From positions 62,001-126,000 of the forward strand of contig NZ_BONE01000010.1 in NCBI RefSeq assembly GCF_016862555.1: a DNA stretch of 64,000 nucleotides, written 5' to 3'. The stretch's first letter is position 1. Every line of letters starts with the position of its first letter. The position numbers were made by a program, and so were the translations under genes. A model generated the notes under the pieces. The model saw nothing but the letters and a program-made list of their open reading frames with translations, was not told the DNA's origin and did not search any database. This DNA is from Asanoa siamensis (lineage in GTDB: Bacteria; Actinomycetota; Actinomycetes; Mycobacteriales; Micromonosporaceae). Shown here piece after piece: positions 17,637 through 28,198 of this stretch.

Positions 17637-20063
17637 TCACACATCGACCGTCGCGGTGAGCTTCGGGTCGGTCACGGACGCCGACGCCTCGACCCGGTAG
17701 GCGCCCGGCAGCGTCCGCCAGCCACCGTCGTCCCAGACCTGGAACGTCCGCTCCGGCAACGGGATCCGCACGGTCACGGCCTCGCCCGGCGCCGCGGTCA
17801 CCCCGGCGAACCCGGCGAGCCAGCGCGCCGGCCGCACGGGTCCTGATCCGTCGCGCGCGCCCACGTACACCTGGACGACCTCGCGGCCGGTCCGCGTGCC
17901 CGTGTTCCGGACCGTGACCACGGCGTCGCCGGCCTCGACCGTGAGCGACTCGTACGCCCAGGTCGTGTAGCCGAGGCCGTGGCCGAACGGGAACAGCGGG
18001 GCGGCGGTCCAGCCCCGGTAGCCGATCAGCGTGTCCTCGGCGTAGACCAGCGTCCCGTCCGTCGGCGTGGTCGACAGCACCGGCAGGTCCTCGGTCGTCC
18101 GCGGCCAGGTGGTCGGCAGCCGCCCGCCCGGCTCGGCCACGCCGAGCACCACGTCGGCCAGTGCCGCGCCGGCCTCCTGACCCGGGAACCAGGTCAGCAG
18201 CACGGCCGCGACGTCGTCGACCCACGGCATCAGCACCGGCGAACCGGCGTTGACCACGACCACGGTGCGCGGGTTGGCCGCCGCGACGCGGGCGACGAGC
18301 TCGTCCTGCCGGCCCGGCAGCGCCAGGGTGGTGCGGTCGAAGCCCTCGGACTCGACCTCCTCGGTGGTGCCGACGACCACGACCGCGACGTCGGCCTCGG
18401 CCGCCGCCCGGGCCGCCTCGTCGAGCAGCGTCTCGTCGTCGGCGACCGGGCGCCCGTGGCCCAGGGTCAGCGTCACGAAGCCGTGCCGGCCCGGGTAGAT
18501 CTGGTGGGTGAGCACGACGTCGACGGGCTTGCCGGCGACCGCGTCGACCGGGACCCGGTTCTCGACCGGCGTGAGGAACGCGGTGGTGACCGGGTCGTCG
18601 CCGGGCGCGTAGACCTGCTCCTCGAACACCGTCTCGCCGCCGACCCGCAGCACCAGGTTGCCGAACCCGTTGGCGGCGAGCTGATGGGTGCCCGTGACGG
18701 ACGGGGTGAACGTCGCCGAGATCTCGACGGTCACGGCGGCCTCGGGGTCGACGCCGGCCGGCAGGTCGCCCATCCAGCGCACGTCCGCGGCGTCGATCGA
18801 CGACTCGTAGAGCGCGTCGCCGGCGGCGTCCCGCAGCGTCGTGGTGATCGGGGTCCACTCCAGACCCGTCGCGGCGGCGAGCTCCGGGCGCGGGTCGGCG
18901 CCGACCGTGTAGACCACCTCGGCGTCGGGCAGCGCGGCGGTCAACCCGGCAAGCGGGGAGACGATGTGCCGCGGCAGCACCCGGGCCGAGCCGCCGCCGA
19001 GGATCCGGGCGTCGTCGGCGAGGGCGCCGGCCACGGCGACCTTCCGCACCGCGCCGGCGTCGAGGGGCAGCACGCCGTCGTTGCGGGCCAGCACGAACGA
19101 GCGGGTGGCGATCTCCCGGGCGGCGGCGTCGACGTCGAGGTCGGCGGTCAGCGTGGCCGGGTCCACCGCGGGCGGCACCCGGTCCCAGGCGCCGACGCGG
19201 CCGGCGAGCAGCAGGATCCGGCGCACCTTGTCGTCGATCAGCTCCTCGGCGACGTCACCGGCGCGGACGGCGGCGACCAGCTTCTCGCCCCAGGGCGCGG
19301 CGAACGCCGGCATCACGACGTCGAGCCCGCCGGTCGCCGCGGGCACCGTGGTGCGGGCGGCGGTCCAGTCGGAGACGACCGCGCCGTCGAACCCCCACTC
19401 GCCCTTGAGCAGCCCGTTGACCAGCTCGTCGTGCTCGGTCATGGTCGAGCCGTTGACCCCGTTGTACGCGGCCATCAGGCTCCACACGCCGGCGGCGACG
19501 ATCCGCTCGAACGGCACGAGGTACAGCTCCCGCAGCGCGCGCTCCGACACCCGCACGTCGACGGTGAACCGCTCGGTCTCGGAGTCGTTGGCGACATAGT
19601 GCTTGACCTGGGCGCCGACCCCCTGCGACTGGAGCCCGGCCACGTACCCGAGGCCGATCTCGGCCGTCAGCAGCGGGTCCTCGGAGTAGCACTCGAAGTG
19701 CCGGCCGGCCAGCGGGCTGCGGTGCAGGTTGACCGTCGGGGCGAGCAGGATGTGGATGCCCCGGGCCCGGCACTCCTGGCCGAGCACCCGGCCGGCCAGC
19801 CGGGACAGCGACGGGTCCCAGGTCGCGGCGAGCGCGGTCGGGCTGGGCAGCGCGACCGAGGGGTGGTCGGGCGCCCACCGCACCCCGCGGACGCCGATCG
19901 GGCCGTCCGACATCGTGAGGCCGGCCAGCCCGATCTCCGGCACCGCCGGCAGCCGCCAGTAGTCCTGACCTGTGAGAAGGCGGACTTTGGTGTCAAGGTC
20001 GAGGGTCGCGAGAGCGCTCTCTATCGCGGCCCGGTGCGCTGTGTGCTCCACGCGGGTCATCAT
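17637..20063 (-). CDS. Glycoside hydrolase family 3 beta-glucosidase with PA14 insert
   Basis: An 808-residue retaining exo-glycosidase. The GH3 N-domain has the Lys-His pair (VKHYVANDS, about 154) and the nucleophile Asp232 in VVSDWTA. The GH3 C-domain follows and is split by a PA14-like beta domain (about 405-540, around VTVEISATFTPSVTGTHQL). A fibronectin-III-like C-terminus ends the protein. There is no signal peptide, so it is probably cytoplasmic and acts on imported oligosaccharides. It starts 30 bases from the divergent HIT gene. The sugar importer at the left edge is not linked to it. Confidence 0.93.
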   Translation of the reverse strand: MMTRVEHTAHRAAIESALATLDLDTKVRLLTGQDYWRLPAVPEIGLAGLTMSDGPIGVRGVRWAPDHPSVALPSPTALAATWDPSLSRLAGRVLGQECRARGIHILLAPTVNLHRSPLAGRHFECYSEDPLLTAEIGLGYVAGLQSQGVGAQVKHYVANDSETERFTVDVRVSERALRELYLVPFERIVAAGVWSLMAAYNGVNGSTMTEHDELVNGLLKGEWGFDGAVVSDWTAARTTVPAATGGLDVVMPAFAAPWGEKLVAAVRAGDVAEELIDDKVRRILLLAGRVGAWDRVPPAVDPATLTADLDVDAAAREIATRSFVLARNDGVLPLDAGAVRKVAVAGALADDARILGGGSARVLPRHIVSPLAGLTAALPDAEVVYTVGADPRPELAAATGLEWTPITTTLRDAAGDALYESSIDAADVRWMGDLPAGVDPEAAVTVEISATFTPSVTGTHQLAANGFGNLVLRVGGETVFEEQVYAPGDDPVTTAFLTPVENRVPVDAVAGKPVDVVLTHQIYPGRHGFVTLTLGHGRPVADDETLLDEAARAAAEADVAVVVVGTTEEVESEGFDRTTLALPGRQDELVARVAAANPRTVVVVNAGSPVLMPWVDDVAAVLLTWFPGQEAGAALADVVLGVAEPGGRLPTTWPRTTEDLPVLSTTPTDGTLVYAEDTLIGYRGWTAAPLFPFGHGLGYTTWAYESLTVEAGDAVVTVRNTGTRTGREVVQVYVGARDGSGPVRPARWLAGFAGVTAAPGEAVTVRIPLPERTFQVWDDGGWRTLPGAYRVEASASVTDPKLTATVDV

Positions 20064-20093
20064 GCCCTATGGGACCGTCACTACGATCCCCTC

Positions 20094-20441
20094 GTGAACG
20101 ACTGCCTCTTCTGCCGGATCGTGGCCGGGGACATCCCGGCGACCGTGGTCCGCGAGACCGACACCACGCTGGCCTTCCGCGACATCAACCCCAAGGCCGA
20201 GGTGCACGTGCTCGTGGTGACGAAGGAGCACTACGTCGACGTGGCGACCCTGGCCCAGGCCGACCGGGAGTTGGCCGGCGAGCTGCTGGAGACGGTGGCC
20301 GTCGTCGCCGAGACCGAGGGTCTGCTCGCGGACGGCTTCCGGACGATCTTCAACACCGGCGAGTACGGCGGCCAGGAGGTCGACCACGTGCACGCCCACG
20401 TGCTCGGCGGCGAGCCGCTGGGCCCGATGGTGTGCAAGTGA
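20094..20441 (+). CDS. HIT-family nucleotide hydrolase
   Basis: A 115-residue histidine-triad protein of the Hint/PKCI type. It starts with the family phrase NDCLFCRIVAGDIPATVV and ends with the active site HVHAHVLGG. Such enzymes hydrolyse nucleoside phosphoramidates and adenylated compounds. The GTG start is used. The stop overlaps the next gene by 4 bases (GTGA), so the serine hydrolase is coupled to it. Confidence 0.94.
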   Translation: MNDCLFCRIVAGDIPATVVRETDTTLAFRDINPKAEVHVLVVTKEHYVDVATLAQADRELAGELLETVAVVAETEGLLADGFRTIFNTGEYGGQEVDHVHAHVLGGEPLGPMVCK

Positions 20442-21784
20442 AGGCGCTCGACCGGCTGGTCCGCGAGACCCAGGCGCAGGCCCGCATCCCGGCGCTGGCC
20501 GCCGCGGTGCACCGGGCCGACCGTCCGCTGTGGACCCTCTCGGTGGGTGCCGAGGCCGACGCCGCGTTCCGGATCGGCTCGGTCACCAAGACCTTCACCG
20601 CGGTGCTGGTCATGCGGGCCCGCGACGCCGGCCTGCTCGACCTCGACGACCCGATCGGCCGCCACCTCGACCTGCCCGCGCACGGCGAGCTGACGATCCG
20701 CCGGCTGCTCTCGCACACCAGCGGCATCCAGCGCGAGCCCTACGGCGACGTGTGGGACACCCTGGTCGCGCCCGACGCCGCGCAGCTGGTCGCCGAGCTG
20801 GAGCGGGCCGAGCGCGTGCTGCCGCCGGCCCGGCGCTACCACTACTCCAACCTCGGCGTCGCGCTGCTCGGCCAGGCCGTGGCCCGGCTGCGCGGCGGCA
20901 CCTGGGGCGAGGTGCTCGCCGCCGAGGTGCTCGGCCCGCTGGGCCTGACCGGCACGTCGGTCGCCCGCCCCGCCCACGCGACCACCGGCTACCTGGTCGA
21001 CGCGTACTCGGACGCGGCCCGCCCGGAGCCGCCGCTGGACTTCGGCGCCGTCGGCCCGGCCGCGCAGCTCTGGAGCACCGCCGCCGACATGGCCAAGTGG
21101 GCGGCGTTCCTGGCCGACCCCGCCGCCGTCGACCCGGCGGCCGCGGTGCTCGCGCCCGGGACGCTCGACGAGATGCGCTGGCCGGTCACCACCGTCGACC
21201 AGAGCCTCTGGGCCACGGGGTTCGGCCTCGGCCTGATCCTCGTGCCGCGCGGCGACCGGGTCGTGCACGTCGGCCACGACGGCGCGATGCCCGGCTTCCT
21301 GGCCGGCGTCTACGGCCGTCCGCGGGCCTTGACCGGGCAGCCCGGGCCCGCCGGGTTCGGCGCGGCCGTGCTGGGCGCCTCGGGCACCGCGCTGGAGACG
21401 GTGGACCTGCCGCACCAGCTGCTGACCGCCGCCGCCGACGGCGACCCGGCGGAGATCGAGCCGTGGACACCGGGGGAGCCGGCGCCGGAGGCCTACCGCT
21501 CAGTCTTGGGCCGGTGGTGGAGCGAGGGCTTCGAGCACGTGTTCAGCTGGCACGGCGGCACGCTGCGCTCACGCGGGGCCGCCGCCGCGCCGAGTGTGCC
21601 GCCGGCGGTGTTCCGCCCATCGGCCGACAATCCGGACATTCTGCGTACCGTATCCGGTCGTGAGGTCGGGGAGTTGCTCCGGTTGACGCGCGACGCCGAC
21701 GGCCGGGTGGTGCGCATGCACTGGGCGACCTACCGGTTCACCCGGGACCAGCAGACGTTCGAGGGGCACTCGTTCACCGGTTAG
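20438..21784 (+). CDS. Serine hydrolase, class C beta-lactamase/esterase family
   Basis: A 448-residue protein with the beta-lactamase/DD-peptidase fold. The S-x-x-K catalytic motif is SVTK (Ser48, Lys51), the Y-x-N motif is YSN in RYHYSNLG, and the third motif is probably HDG in HVGHDGAMPG. A C-terminal domain of about 110 residues (from AYRSVLGRWWSEGFEHVF) follows, as in many actinobacterial homologues. There is no signal peptide, so it is probably an intracellular esterase or peptidase rather than a resistance beta-lactamase. It is coupled to the HIT gene. Confidence 0.88.
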   Translation: MKALDRLVRETQAQARIPALAAAVHRADRPLWTLSVGAEADAAFRIGSVTKTFTAVLVMRARDAGLLDLDDPIGRHLDLPAHGELTIRRLLSHTSGIQREPYGDVWDTLVAPDAAQLVAELERAERVLPPARRYHYSNLGVALLGQAVARLRGGTWGEVLAAEVLGPLGLTGTSVARPAHATTGYLVDAYSDAARPEPPLDFGAVGPAAQLWSTAADMAKWAAFLADPAAVDPAAAVLAPGTLDEMRWPVTTVDQSLWATGFGLGLILVPRGDRVVHVGHDGAMPGFLAGVYGRPRALTGQPGPAGFGAAVLGASGTALETVDLPHQLLTAAADGDPAEIEPWTPGEPAPEAYRSVLGRWWSEGFEHVFSWHGGTLRSRGAAAAPSVPPAVFRPSADNPDILRTVSGREVGELLRLTRDADGRVVRMHWATYRFTRDQQTFEGHSFTG

Positions 21785-21886
21785 CCAGAGAAATGGACGC
21801 GGTGGCTCCGACGTTCAACCGATACGATTGACGCCTACGTCCGCACGAGATGAGAGCAGGTGGCGCAGGGCCCGCGGGTCCGACTT

Positions 21887-22945
<1,059 letters not shown>

Positions 22946-22964
22946 CTTTTCCCCGAAAGAGGCA

Positions 22965-23435
22965 GTGTTGTCCATCGAGATCGCCAACGAGTCCGGCGTC
23001 GCCGTCGACACCGACGAGGTGCTCGCCGTCGCCCGTCACGCCCTGGACGAGATGGGTGTCAACCCGCTCGCCGAGCTGTCGGTGCTGCTCGTCGACGTCG
23101 ACTACATGACCGAGCTCAACCACCGGTGGATGGGCGGCGACGGCCCCACCGACGTGCTCGCCTTCCCCATGGACGAGGGCAGCGTCGACCACGGCCCGGG
23201 TGAGATCACCGGCACCGAGCCGGCCCTGCTCGGCGACATCGTGCTGTGCCCGGAGGTGGCCGCCAAACAGGCGGTGACCGCCGGCCACACGGCCGCCGAC
23301 GAGCTGCACCTGCTCACCGTGCACGGGGTCCTCCACCTGCTCGGCTACGACCACGCCGAGCCCGACGAGGAACGCGAGATGTTCGAGCTGCAGTCGCGGC
23401 TCCTGACCGGCTGGCGGGCGGCGCGGGCGCGGTGA
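22965..23435 (+). CDS. ybeY: Endoribonuclease YbeY
   Basis: A 156-residue zinc-dependent RNase that matures the 3' end of 16S rRNA and takes part in ribosome quality control. The zinc motif H-x3-H-x5-H is complete: His120, His124 and His130 in [14 protein letters not shown] 22965 follows an AAAGAGG site; the next codon is TTG. It is 19 bases after phoH and overlaps the corC-type gene by 4 bases. Confidence 0.95.
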   Translation: MLSIEIANESGVAVDTDEVLAVARHALDEMGVNPLAELSVLLVDVDYMTELNHRWMGGDGPTDVLAFPMDEGSVDHGPGEITGTEPALLGDIVLCPEVAAKQAVTAGHTAADELHLLTVHGVLHLLGYDHAEPDEEREMFELQSRLLTGWRAARAR

Positions 23436-24778
23436 TCCACTTAGCCGCCGACGCCGCCGCGATCTCGCCGGGCCTGCCCGACATCCAGCTCCTGCTGATC
23501 GCGGCGGGCCTCGTCGTCCTCGGCGGGTTCTTCGCGATGACCGACGCCGCGCTCGGCGCCGTCTCCCCGGCCCGGGCCGGCGAGCTGGCCCGCGAGGGCG
23601 TCCGGGGCGCGCGCACGCTGCAGATCGTGGCGTCCGACGCCGTCCGGCACATCAACCTGCTGCTGCTCCTGCGGCTGATCTGCGAGCTGACCGCGACCAC
23701 GCTGGTCGCCCTGGTCGCGGTCGACACGTGGAGCATCGGCTGGTCGGCGGCGCTGGTCACCGCCGGCGCGATGACGATCGTCAGCTTCGTCGTGGTCGGC
23801 GTGGCGCCCCGGACGATAGGCCGGCAGAACGCGTACGCCGTGGGCCGCGCCACCGCGCCCCTGGTGCGCTGGCTGGGCCGGGCGCTCAACCCGCTGGCCT
23901 CGCTGCTGATCCTGATCGGCAACGCGGTCACCCCCGGGCGCGGCTTCCGCGAGGGCCCGTTCGCCACCCAGGTGGAGCTGCGCGAGCTGGTCGACCTGGC
24001 CGAGCAGCGCGGCGTCGTGGAGAGCGGCGAGCGCCAGATGATCCACTCGGTGTTCGAGCTCGGTGACACGATCGCCCGCGAGGTGATGGTGCCGCGCACC
24101 GACATGGTCTGGATAGAGGGCGACAAGAACCTCCGCCAGGCGCTGGCGCTGTTCCTGCGCTCCGGCTTCTCGCGCATCCCGGTGATCGGCGAGAACGTCG
24201 ACGACGTGCTCGGCATCCTCTATCTCAAGGACGTGATCCGGCGCGGCCAGGACGACGAGGCGGGGCTCCCGGTCGCCGACGTCATGCGCTCCGCCACGTT
24301 CGTGCCCGAGTCCAAGCCGGTCGACGACCTGCTCTCCGAGATGCAGGCCGCGCGTACGCACCTCGTGGTCGTGGTCGACGAGTACGGCGGCACCGCCGGC
24401 CTGGTCACCATCGAGGACATCCTCGAGGAGATCGTGGGTGAGATCACCGACGAGTACGACGTCGAGCGCCCGCCGATCGAGCACCTCGACGACGGCTCCG
24501 TGCGGGTCGCCGCGCGGGTGCCGGTCGAGGACCTGAGCGAGCTGTTCGACGTCGACCTGCCCACCGACGAGGTGGAGACGGTCGGCGGCCTGCTGGCCCA
24601 GGCGCTGGGCCGGGTGCCGATCCCCGGCGCCGAGGCGACCGTCGACGGGTTGCACATGGTGGCCGAGGGGGTCGTCGGCCGGCGCAACCGGATCGATACA
24701 GTGCTGGTCCGCCGGGCCGACCACGGTCCCGACAGCGACAACGAAGACAGTGACGAGAGGCAACACGCGGATGTTTGA
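23432..24778 (+). CDS. Hemolysin-family (CorC/HlyC, CNNM-type) transporter protein
   Basis: A 448-residue membrane protein. The N-terminal CNNM (DUF21) domain has about four hydrophobic segments (22-40, 70-90, 100-120, 140-165 roughly). A CBS pair follows ([55 protein letters not shown]), then a CorC_HlyC transporter-associated domain. The family is linked to Mg2+ or Co2+ efflux, not true hemolysis. GTGA overlap with ybeY couples the two. Confidence 0.94.
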   Translation: MIHLAADAAAISPGLPDIQLLLIAAGLVVLGGFFAMTDAALGAVSPARAGELAREGVRGARTLQIVASDAVRHINLLLLLRLICELTATTLVALVAVDTWSIGWSAALVTAGAMTIVSFVVVGVAPRTIGRQNAYAVGRATAPLVRWLGRALNPLASLLILIGNAVTPGRGFREGPFATQVELRELVDLAEQRGVVESGERQMIHSVFELGDTIAREVMVPRTDMVWIEGDKNLRQALALFLRSGFSRIPVIGENVDDVLGILYLKDVIRRGQDDEAGLPVADVMRSATFVPESKPVDDLLSEMQAARTHLVVVVDEYGGTAGLVTIEDILEEIVGEITDEYDVERPPIEHLDDGSVRVAARVPVEDLSELFDVDLPTDEVETVGGLLAQALGRVPIPGAEATVDGLHMVAEGVVGRRNRIDTVLVRRADHGPDSDNEDSDERQHADV

Positions 24779-25136
24779 GTCGCCCGAGATCGGGCCACCC
24801 GCTGCGCTCGACGCCGAGGACACCAAGCTGGTCACCCTCGCGCGCGGTGCCCGGGGCCGGGTGGGTGCCCTGGAGGGCGCCGCAGTGCGCGACCAGGACG
24901 GCCGCACCTACGCCGCGGCGACCGTGGCCCTGCCGTCGCTGACGATGTCCGCGCTGCAACTCGCCGTCGCCTCCGCGGCGGCGGCCGGGGCCACCAAGAT
25001 CGAGGCGGCCGCGGTGGTCACCGAGGCGAGCACCCTGGACGGCGCCGGCCACGCGGTGGTCCGCGACCTGTCCGCCGACGCCCCGGTCCACGTCGCGGCC
25101 CCCGACGGCACGGTCCTGGGCACGGTCGTCGCATGA
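24771..25136 (+). CDS. Conserved actinobacterial protein of the Rv2365c type (deaminase-like remnant)
   Basis: A 121-residue protein always found between the CorC-type gene and era in actinobacteria. The sequence PEIGPPAALDAEDTKLVTLARGAR at the start and GRTYAAATVALPSLTMSALQLAVASA recall a cytidine-deaminase fold. The catalytic HAE and PCxxC signatures are absent, so it is probably not a working deaminase. The ATG overlaps the upstream stop by 8 bases and has GAGAGG before it. Its constant place beside era suggests a structural or regulatory role in the ribosome-assembly operon. Confidence 0.8.
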   Translation: MFESPEIGPPAALDAEDTKLVTLARGARGRVGALEGAAVRDQDGRTYAAATVALPSLTMSALQLAVASAAAAGATKIEAAAVVTEASTLDGAGHAVVRDLSADAPVHVAAPDGTVLGTVVA

Positions 25137-25218
25137 CCGCGTCGATGCGCCCGGACCACCCGGCGTCCGTCCGCGGCCCGCGCGGCTCGTACCGCGGCTC
25201 GCGAACTGAGGCGGCGGC

Positions 25219-26103
25219 ATGAGCGCCGATTTCAAGGCCGGCTTCGCCTGCTTCGTCGGGCGCCCCAACGCCGGCAAGTCCACGCTGACCAACGCGATCG
25301 TCGGCCAGAAGATCGCGATCACTTCCAGCAAGCCGCAGACCACCCGGCACGTGATCCGGGCCGTGCTGCACCAGCCCGACGCCCAGCTCGTCCTGGTCGA
25401 CACGCCGGGCCTGCACCGCCCGCGCACGCTGCTCGGCGAGCGGCTCAACGACCTGGTCCGGACGACCTGGAGCGAGGTCGACGTGATCGGCCTGTGCATC
25501 CCGGCCAACGAACCGGTCGGCAAGGGCGACCGGTTCATCACCGGCGAGCTGGCCGAGCTGAAGGCGACCGTGCTGGCCGTCGTGACCAAGACCGACCTGG
25601 TCGACAAGGCCACCCTGGCGAAGCAGCTCGTCGCGGTCGGCGAGCTGGCCGACTTCGCCGCGGTCGTGCCGGTCAGCGCGCAGACGGGCGAGCAGGTCGA
25701 CACGTTGGTCGACGTGATGACCGGCTTCCTGCCGGACTCGCCGCGGCTCTACCCCGACGACATGATCACCGACGAGCCCGAGCAGGTGCTGATCGCGGAG
25801 CTGGTCCGTGAGGCGGCCCTGGAGGGCGTCCGCGACGAGCTGCCGCACTCGATCGCGGTGGTCGTCGAGGAGATGTTCGACGAGGGTGACCTGACCAAGA
25901 TCTACGCGGACGTCTACGTCGAGCGCCAGAGCCAGAAAGCTATCGTGATCGGGGCACGGGCGAGCCGGCTCAAGGAGATCGGCACCCGCTCGCGCCAGGA
26001 GATCGAGGCACTCCTGGGCCGCCGGGTCTACCTCGACCTGCACGTCCGCGTCGCCAAGGAATGGCAGCGCGATCCGCGACAGCTGCGCAAGCTGGGGTTC
26101 TGA
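25219..26103 (+). CDS. era: GTPase Era
   Basis: A 294-residue GTPase needed for 30S assembly. The G1 motif is GRPNAGKS (14-21), G2 lies in TTRHVI, G3 is DTPG and G4 is TKTD. The C-terminal KH domain has VYVERQSQKAIVIGARASRLKEIG, and it ends KEWQRDPRQLRKLGF. Length matches Era. It is the last gene of the conserved operon here. recO, which often follows, lies 20 kb away. Confidence 0.97.
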   Translation: MSADFKAGFACFVGRPNAGKSTLTNAIVGQKIAITSSKPQTTRHVIRAVLHQPDAQLVLVDTPGLHRPRTLLGERLNDLVRTTWSEVDVIGLCIPANEPVGKGDRFITGELAELKATVLAVVTKTDLVDKATLAKQLVAVGELADFAAVVPVSAQTGEQVDTLVDVMTGFLPDSPRLYPDDMITDEPEQVLIAELVREAALEGVRDELPHSIAVVVEEMFDEGDLTKIYADVYVERQSQKAIVIGARASRLKEIGTRSRQEIEALLGRRVYLDLHVRVAKEWQRDPRQLRKLGF

Positions 26104-26120
26104 GCGGGGAGGTACGGCCG

Positions 26121-26894
26121 ATGCGGCGGGTGCTGATCACCGGCGGCGCTGGTCGGATCGGGAGCTTCCTCACGGAGCGTCTCGCCGGTGACTACGAGCT
26201 GCGGTCCTTCGACGTCGTCGCGCAGGAGGACGCCGACGGGGTCGAGACCGTCCGCGGGGTGGTCGGTGACCTCGACGCGCTGGTCGCGGCGTGCGCCGGC
26301 GTCGACGCCGTCGTGCACCTCGCCGGCATTCCCGTCGAGGCCCTCTGGGAGGACCTGATCCGGGTCAACCTCGACGGCACCCGCACCGTGCTGGAGGCGG
26401 CGCGGATCGCCGGTGTGCCCAAGGTGATCCTGGCCTCGTCCATCCACGCCGCCGGGTTCCGGGAGCCGACCGCGAGCCCGCTGCCGGCCTCGTCCGCGCC
26501 GCGGCCGGACACGTTCTACGGCTGGACCAAGGGCGCCATGGAGTCGCTCGGCAGCCTCTACAGCGACCGGTACGGGCTGACGGTCTTCGCGGTGCGGATC
26601 GGGGCGTTCCAGCCCACGCCGTGGTCGGGGGCGGACGTGCCGATCTGGCTGTCGCCCGACGACTGCGTACGGCTGTTCCGCGCCCTGCTCGACACGCCCG
26701 TCACCGGCTTCCGGGTGGTGTGGGGAGTCAGCGCCAACGCCACCGGCTGGCTGGAGCACGACGCCGACATCGGTTACGTCCCGGCCGACGACTCCGCGAC
26801 CGTCGCCCACCTCGCCGCGCCCAGCGACGCGGCCGCGCTCGCGCACCTCGGAGGGGTGTTCTGCGCGGTCCCGCTCGGCAAGCCGTTCTGGTGA
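26121..26894 (+). CDS. NAD-dependent epimerase/dehydratase (extended SDR)
   Basis: A 257-residue extended short-chain dehydrogenase. The dinucleotide loop is TGGAGRIG at the N-terminus and the catalytic YxxxK is YGWTK, with a Ser in LASSIHAAGF. The overall pattern (AVVHLAGIPVE, then YGLTVFAVRIGAF) resembles uronate dehydrogenases, which oxidise galacturonate or glucuronate. A strong GGGGAGGT site precedes the ATG, and it is 17 bases after era. No uronate-catabolic neighbours are seen, so the substrate is a guess. Confidence 0.82.
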   Translation: MRRVLITGGAGRIGSFLTERLAGDYELRSFDVVAQEDADGVETVRGVVGDLDALVAACAGVDAVVHLAGIPVEALWEDLIRVNLDGTRTVLEAARIAGVPKVILASSIHAAGFREPTASPLPASSAPRPDTFYGWTKGAMESLGSLYSDRYGLTVFAVRIGAFQPTPWSGADVPIWLSPDDCVRLFRALLDTPVTGFRVVWGVSANATGWLEHDADIGYVPADDSATVAHLAAPSDAAALAHLGGVFCAVPLGKPFW

Positions 26895-26958
26895 TGTGGG
26901 ACAGCTCACGGGGCACTGAGGTTTGATCTTGAAAGACCCCGGGGTACGGCTTGGCGCG

Positions 26959-28143
26959 ATGCGGAACCGTTACATCGACCTGCTGCGCGCGGTGGCCATC
27001 GCGCGGGTCGTCGTCTACCACACGTCAGGGTGGACGCTGCTCTCGTTCGTCCCCGCGATGTCGGTGATGTTCGCGCTCGGCGGCTCGCTGATGGCGTCCT
27101 CACTGGACCGTTCGGGCGTGCGCGCCGTCGGCCGCCGGCTGCGCCGGCTGCTGCCCTCGCTGTGGTTGCTGGCCGCGTTCTTCGTACCCGCGATGTGGTT
27201 GACCGGGCTCGACGCGCACTGGAAGTTCCTGCTCTGGGCGGTGCCCCTGGCCGACCCGCCGGCCAACCACTGGGGCGCGCTCGCGCTCAGCACGATCTGG
27301 TACCTGCGCGACTACCTCTGGTTCGTGCTCGCCTCGCCGCTCGCGCTCTGGCTGTTCCGCCGCTTCCCGGTGCCGATGCTGGTCGCGCCGTACCTGCTGC
27401 TGGTCGTCTTCGAGCTCGGCCTGCTCTCCGGCCCGCCGGTGCTGCGCGACTTCGGCCTCTACTTCGGCGCCTGGATGCTCGGCTTCGCCCACCACGACGG
27501 CCTGCTGCGCCGCTGGTCGCGGCAGGTGCTGACCGCCGCCGCGGCGGTGTTCTGCGGCACCGGCCTGGCCTGGATCCTGACCCATCCCGGGTTCCGCGGG
27601 TACGACCTCAACGACATCCCCCTCGGCAACGCCCTGTGGTCGGCGGGCGTGATCCTGGTGGCGCTCGGCTTCCTGCCCGCGCGGGCCGAGTGGATCAGCC
27701 GTTGGCGGCCGTTCGACCGGTTCGTCACGGTGCTCAACTCGCGCGCGCTGACGATCTACCTGTGGCACATGCCGGTCGTCATCCTGGTCGCCTGGGCGAC
27801 GAAGCCGTTCGGCTACGAGGGTCTGCAGGTCGACCGGGTCGCCGTCCGGCTGGTGTTCGTCGCGCTGCTGGTGACGGCGGCCGTGGCGGCGTTCGGCTGG
27901 GTCGAGGACCTGGCCGCCCGGCGCCGCCCGACGCTGCTGCCCGGTGCCCGCCGCCGGCCGCCGCTGCCGATCCCGGTCTCCCCGGCGCCGGCGCCCTCAC
28001 GCGAACCCGTGCCGGTCGGCGCGGACCGGCCCCACCTGGTCTGGCGCTGGGACGCGCCCGGTGCGGCCGGACACCTGGAGGAGGGCCGGCACGTCGCGGT
28101 CGTCTCCCGCTGGACGGCCGGCGCACCGGCGCCGCGGATCTGA
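26959..28143 (+). CDS. Acyltransferase 3 family membrane protein
   Basis: A protein of about 394 residues with ten or so membrane helices. It opens with NRYIDLLRAVAIARVVVYH, the classic acyltransferase-3 start whose first-helix His is catalytic, and has TIYLWHMPVVILV in the last part. A Pro/Arg-rich cytoplasmic tail of about 70 residues follows the last helix. Such enzymes O-acylate cell-surface or secreted glycans. The ATG at 26959 fits the family start; earlier start codons are unlikely. The target is unknown. Confidence 0.87.
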   Translation: MRNRYIDLLRAVAIARVVVYHTSGWTLLSFVPAMSVMFALGGSLMASSLDRSGVRAVGRRLRRLLPSLWLLAAFFVPAMWLTGLDAHWKFLLWAVPLADPPANHWGALALSTIWYLRDYLWFVLASPLALWLFRRFPVPMLVAPYLLLVVFELGLLSGPPVLRDFGLYFGAWMLGFAHHDGLLRRWSRQVLTAAAAVFCGTGLAWILTHPGFRGYDLNDIPLGNALWSAGVILVALGFLPARAEWISRWRPFDRFVTVLNSRALTIYLWHMPVVILVAWATKPFGYEGLQVDRVAVRLVFVALLVTAAVAAFGWVEDLAARRRPTLLPGARRRPPLPIPVSPAPAPSREPVPVGADRPHLVWRWDAPGAAGHLEEGRHVAVVSRWTAGAPAPRI

Positions 28144-28149
28144 GAAATG

Positions 28150-28161
28150 CCGGCTAGCCGG
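28150..28161. repeat. Palindrome CCGGCTAGCCGG, copy 1
   Basis: A perfect 12-base palindrome with a central CTAG, a rare tetranucleotide in such genomes. It lies 37 bases upstream of the receiver-only gene and recurs inside the longer palindrome at 30570-30587 on the other side of the two-component locus. It could be a regulator site. Confidence 0.4.
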
Positions 28162-28198
28162 GATGCCGGCGGCCCACGACCCGGGTCATCGTGGTCGG

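Noticed and set aside
17637-20063. Beta-glucosidase and the sugar importer at 1-1887 as one utilisation cluster
   Set aside because: They are 16 kb apart with many housekeeping genes between, and no shared operator was seen.
20438-21784. Serine hydrolase as a secreted beta-lactamase
   Set aside because: No signal peptide is present, and the third motif and C-terminal domain fit esterase-like relatives better.
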